Shown: positions 61,067-64,000 of the stretch, piece by piece
How the letters are laid out: each line of letters opens with the position of its first letter
Position numbering within the stretch: position 1 is the stretch's first letter
Assembly: GCA_946540735.1 (NCBI GenBank)
Contig: CAMNIN010000004.1
Span: 53,252-117,251 of the forward strand
Direction of reading: 5' to 3'
DNA length: 64,000 nt
Source of the DNA: an uncultured Prevotellaceae bacterium
GTDB taxonomy: Bacteria; Bacteroidota; Bacteroidia; Bacteroidales; Bacteroidaceae
The notes under the pieces: model-generated
The model's input: the letters and a program-made list of their open reading frames with translations, nothing else
Database searches by the model: none
Told to the model about the DNA's origin: nothing
Program-made: the position numbers and the translations under genes

Positions 61067-62824
61067 TCAAACTATTTTGTTAAATAGTTCTACAAAATCG
61101 GTAGAAACGAAATCTGGATAGTCTTTACATACAGTATCTAAAACGTGATTCTTTAATTTATTATCTCCTCCCCCTCTTGTTATGGAATTTAATTGCGGCC
61201 ATTCATTCAAGATTCTTCTTTCCAATTCATGACCTTGAATTGTACAATATTCCTGGGTGATTTTATAGCATTTACCTCCTATTGTCTGATACTCAAATTC
61301 GTTGGCTGATAATAGACCAAGCGAATCTATAACATAGTTAATTAATGATTGAATTTGGTCATCATCCATTTTGGATAGTTCCACATAGGTGAATGGCGGC
61401 AAATCTACACTTTCTGTTTTAATAACATTTTCTCTAATTAACAGAAATGCAACATATATTGGGTCAAATATATAATTGTCAATAGCATATCGATGACCTT
61501 CACCAAGAACTAATACATATTGAGAACTATGGTTCTTGTTGTCATAATCTTTTATGCCATAAACTAAATTATTTCCAAATCCCCTTAGAGCATTCACAAT
61601 ATCACTTACCTCATCACAATTAGACCCGTCTCCACTTCTTGGAGGAAGGAACTGGGGTAAAGTGGGCATTATATATTTGTGTGAAACGATACTAAAGATA
61701 CTATTGTAATACTGCGTATCGTATTTGCTTTCAACAAAAACTTGCCTACGATTTTCAAAAGAAAGTCGGACATTATCCAAATCTTGAACTAAGATATTGA
61801 CAGCCTGCTGCTTTGTTATCTTTTCAGGACAACTTGTAACTTTGTTCATCCGATAAAGACTTTCTTCTGGGGCAATAGCAACAGTTGTTGGTGAATGGGT
61901 AGATATGATAACTTTGACGCCAGCCTCTTTTACAATAGAATTCTCAACAGCGGTTATGAATACCTTTGAAAACTCAGGATGTAATGGGGCATCCGGCTCA
62001 TCCAACAACAATACGTCAGGCCTCGCATTCTCTTCATTGGAATTATATATTGATAATGCAAGAGACATTAAAACCTTTTCACCAGTAGAAAGGTCGTTCA
62101 CTTGAATCTCAATGCCTGTATTTATATCTGTCAAGCACAAATGAAACGACTTTTCTCTGTGCCCTTCTGGATGATTAACCCGATATGGTAACCGGGCAAA
62201 TTCAAGCATGTTGTTAATAAGTTCCCATGGCTTAGGACCATATAGAGTTTTGAAATCTTCGTCTGAAAGGACTTTATTATGTTCACCTTCTGTATCATTT
62301 TTATACTTAAAGTATTTATTGTCATCGTAACGAATCTGATAAAGTTTGAATATTGAAGCGAACTGACTTGAAAAGATTTCATCAGAAGAAACTTCAAAAT
62401 TATCAAAAACAAAATCTTCTGTTAAAGCGTCTATATTTCCTTTAGCCTTTTTATACCAATATCCAAGGATTTGTTTCCTATTCTTATTTGAATTAATATA
62501 TACTTGAATATTATTCCCATATCGAGTTCGTAATTCTGTTAATTGATTATTTAATTGATTCCATGCATCTTTTCTTTGGTTTGTAATACTAAGGTAATCA
62601 CTATCTGTATTCACCTGCGGATTGAGACCATTAAAACCAATATACTTGACTTTAGGAAGCTCCTTCTCTCTGTCAAAGAGGATTGCATACTCGTATTTAC
62701 TCATAGCTTCCATCAAGTGGCTTTTCCCACTACCGTTTTTCCCTGTTAGTACGACAAAGTCAGGTAAATCAAACTCTTGTGGAGCTTTGATGGATTTGTA
62801 TTCTTTATGTATCCTTATTTTCAT
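61067..62824 (-). CDS. ABC-type ATPase fused to a TOPRIM/DUF4435-like domain (single-chain PARIS-like effector candidate)
   Basis: A 585-residue cytoplasmic protein. Residues ~1-330 are an ABC/SMC-like ATPase: Walker A GKNGSGKS (28-35), signature DLSTGEKVL (244-252), Walker B VLLLDEPDAPLHPEF (271-285) and His310 in STHSPTTVAIAP. From ~360 a TOPRIM-like part begins: VFVESKYDTQYY (Glu365), GIKDYDNK (Asp426, Asp428) and HRYAIDNYIFDP, which resembles DUF4435 'ENYLLDP' segments. This order matches the AriA-AriB pair of the PARIS anti-phage system when fused, or OLD-family nucleases more broadly. It starts 25 nt after hsdS and is probably co-transcribed with the restriction system. PARIS assignment is an inference from motifs and context. 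Confidence 0.7.
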   Translation of the reverse strand: MKIRIHKEYKSIKAPQEFDLPDFVVLTGKNGSGKSHLMEAMSKYEYAILFDREKELPKVKYIGFNGLNPQVNTDSDYLSITNQRKDAWNQLNNQLTELRTRYGNNIQVYINSNKNRKQILGYWYKKAKGNIDALTEDFVFDNFEVSSDEIFSSQFASIFKLYQIRYDDNKYFKYKNDTEGEHNKVLSDEDFKTLYGPKPWELINNMLEFARLPYRVNHPEGHREKSFHLCLTDINTGIEIQVNDLSTGEKVLMSLALSIYNSNEENARPDVLLLDEPDAPLHPEFSKVFITAVENSIVKEAGVKVIISTHSPTTVAIAPEESLYRMNKVTSCPEKITKQQAVNILVQDLDNVRLSFENRRQVFVESKYDTQYYNSIFSIVSHKYIMPTLPQFLPPRSGDGSNCDEVSDIVNALRGFGNNLVYGIKDYDNKNHSSQYVLVLGEGHRYAIDNYIFDPIYVAFLLIRENVIKTESVDLPPFTYVELSKMDDDQIQSLINYVIDSLGLLSANEFEYQTIGGKCYKITQEYCTIQGHELERRILNEWPQLNSITRGGGDNKLKNHVLDTVCKDYPDFVSTDFVELFNKIV

Positions 62825-62849
62825 AACACTTCAACTTATGTATTAAAGA

Positions 62850-64000
62850 TTATCCTATAATCATTGATTCAACAATCCTTTTTGCTTCTTCCAATATTGC
62901 ATTTCCTTCTTCTTGCAAGGCTTTTGCCTTTTGACGTATAGCAAAAATATGTGATGCAATCTCATTTTGTTTGTCAAGGGGAGGCAAGACAATTTTAATC
63001 GTGCCAATTTCTTCCAAATTTATATTAGCGCGAGCAACTGGGCGTTTCAAGCGATTCAAAGATAACTGTCCTATGCTTGACTTTAATAATTCTTTGACAA
63101 ACTGAATGTTGTTACCCTCTTTTAATCGGACTAATGCAATAGCTTGATTTATATTGGCTTCTTCATTAGAAAGATATATACCAACTTGTCCTATTGTAGC
63201 ACCAACAATCGCAATTAATAAGTCGTTCATCCTTAATTTAGATGAACTCATTACCGTTTCATGAACTATGGGCCTGAGATATAATAAATCATCATAGTTG
63301 AGTTCTCCATCAATGGAAATATTACCACTTCTGATGAAGGGAACTCCATTAATCCTATCTTCGGTATAAGCTTCACCTCTTGATTTAGGGGTTATTCCTG
63401 ATGTTATCAATTCTGAAATACTTTTCAGATTGGAGACAGGATATTTCCCTGATTCAACAGCTTTGAAAGCATCCCGAAAATACACTTGTGAGTAATAAGG
63501 ATCCCAACGTTTATCTAATGTGCTTCTGCTAACTATAAAAAATCTATTCCCTAAATCTGTTTTAGATTCAGGCAGAGTAATTCCAAGTTCATTGAGAATA
63601 TATGCGTCAATACTATCCAGAAGTTTTTGGGCTTCGGTTTCTTTTTGCTTCTTTAATTCAATAGCTCTGTCAATTGAAGAAAAGTCAATTCCTTCAATTA
63701 TTGGTAGATTTTTAACTGAAGGATAATCTAAAGCAGGTCTGGTTCCTCCTGTTGAATGACGAGATGCAATCTTTTCTATTATATCCAAGTTTAGATATCT
63801 CGCAAGATATTTGCTGATTTCTTTATTGCCCGTTTTAACAACTACCATGTGTTGGTTGGTGTTACCAATAAATCCTTCTGGTGCAACAGATGCGATAGCC
63901 ATTCGTCCGACACCAGTAATTTTAATGAGCAAATCTCCTTCAGAAACTTGACTTCTAGCTAACATTCCTTCATGCGTCTCCTTATTGATGTACAAACAAT
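62850..64000 (-). CDS. hsdS: Type I restriction-modification specificity subunit (5' end beyond window)
   Basis: At least 383 residues of HsdS, the subunit that recognises DNA for a type I restriction-modification complex. The end of target-recognition domain 1 (GGTRPALDYPSVKNLPI) is followed by the central helical spacer (AIELKKQKETEAQKLLDSID), target-recognition domain 2 (YPVSNLKSISELITSGITPK, FIRSGNISIDGE, IAIVGATIGQVGIY, RPVARANINLEEIG) and the C-terminal repeat helix (LPPLDKQNEIASHIFAIRQK). The frame is open through 64000, so the real start is off the edge; a TTG at 63995 is not a likely start. hsdM and hsdR are expected upstream. The ATPase gene follows 25 nt downstream. Confidence 0.93.
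   Translation of the reverse strand, partial: CLYINKETHEGMLARSQVSEGDLLIKITGVGRMAIASVAPEGFIGNTNQHMVVVKTGNKEISKYLARYLNLDIIEKIASRHSTGGTRPALDYPSVKNLPIIEGIDFSSIDRAIELKKQKETEAQKLLDSIDAYILNELGITLPESKTDLGNRFFIVSRSTLDKRWDPYYSQVYFRDAFKAVESGKYPVSNLKSISELITSGITPKSRGEAYTEDRINGVPFIRSGNISIDGELNYDDLLYLRPIVHETVMSSSKLRMNDLLIAIVGATIGQVGIYLSNEEANINQAIALVRLKEGNNIQFVKELLKSSIGQLSLNRLKRPVARANINLEEIGTIKIVLPPLDKQNEIASHIFAIRQKAKALQEEGNAILEEAKRIVESMIIG

Larger units (their letters stand above)
58011..64000. mobile_element. AT-rich accessory (defence-type) island next to tRNA-Met
   Basis: Base composition drops visibly after the tRNA, most strongly beyond 59880, and all genes are on the minus strand: XRE regulator, Fic protein, Fic remnant, HEPN-like protein, ATPase-TOPRIM protein and hsdS. 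Such contents next to a tRNA suggest an integrated island. The right boundary is outside the window and no integrase or matching att repeat can be shown. Confidence 0.6.

Noticed and set aside
61067..62824. Gabija GajA or PrrC/RloC anticodon nuclease as the identity of the ATPase
   Set aside because: No UvrD-like helicase gene (GajB) is adjacent, and the C-terminal part looks TOPRIM-like instead of carrying the PrrC/RloC nuclease region; it stays as an alternative only at superfamily level.
1..64000. CRISPR arrays, rRNA genes, riboswitches and complete insertion sequences
   Set aside because: No regularly spaced repeats, rRNA sequence, known riboswitch cores or IS-type transposase with terminal repeats were seen; the only mobile elements are the intron and the island.

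Overview
The window looks like a chromosomal segment from a Bacteroidales bacterium, probably Prevotellaceae. The case rests on promoters of the TTTG-(19-21 nt)-TAnnTTTGC type in front of most transcription units, a SusC/SusD pair, a hybrid two-component system (HTCS), Gln at the mature N terminus of most secreted proteins, and lipid-envelope genes with Bacteroidetes-type sequences. Most of the window is fairly GC-rich; the last ~6 kb is visibly AT-rich. The genus is an inference.

Layout. 1-1372: 5' part of a group II intron on the minus strand, running off the left edge. 1592-4290: acetyl/succinyl-CoA transferase and KDG kinase from divergent promoters. 4298-9038: a duplicated promoter-bearing repeat, then cysS, a zinc-ribbon membrane protein and an LtaS-like sulfatase-fold enzyme. 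9087-27414: a pectin / rhamnogalacturonan utilisation locus with SGNH esterases, GH105, HTCS, SusD, SusC, rhamnose mutarotase, GH28 and another SGNH esterase. 27427-34209 (minus): a tightly packed run of epimerase, PAP2 phosphatase, miaB, MsbA-like ABC exporter, LpxL-like acyltransferase and upp. 34420-40042: rnr, TrhA/hemolysin III, an HhH outer-membrane protein and a DUF4294 protein. 40149-43485 (minus): Lrp regulator, a glutamine-amidotransferase/M19 dipeptidase fusion and a glutaminyl cyclase-like lipoprotein. 43682-57778: LOG protein, tandem GH43, C1 and S41 proteases, parE, an acetyltransferase-like protein, a THUMP-like methyltransferase, D-Ala-D-Ala dipeptidase, LemA and TPM proteins, ybeY, coaD and ruvB.

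57937-64000: a tRNA-Met gene, a strong terminator and an 11-bp tandem repeat lead into an AT-rich accessory (defence-type) island. It carries an XRE regulator, a BRO-N/Fic protein with a class III-type C-terminal inhibitory helix, a decayed second Fic gene, an unknown HEPN-like protein, an ABC-ATPase joined to a TOPRIM-like domain (resembling a single-chain PARIS effector), and a type I restriction specificity subunit (hsdS) cut by the right edge.

How the genes work together. In the pectin locus the HTCS is expected to sense periplasmic oligosaccharide and switch on susC/susD and the enzymes. The SGNH esterases deacetylate, GH28 cleaves the galacturonan links, GH105 removes unsaturated uronic acid, rhamnose mutarotase prepares L-rhamnose, and KdgK could phosphorylate the KDG derived from uronic acids. 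The glutaminyl cyclase at 40149 has obvious candidate substrates in the window, because ten of the thirteen non-lipoprotein secreted proteins are predicted to begin with Gln after signal-peptide cleavage.
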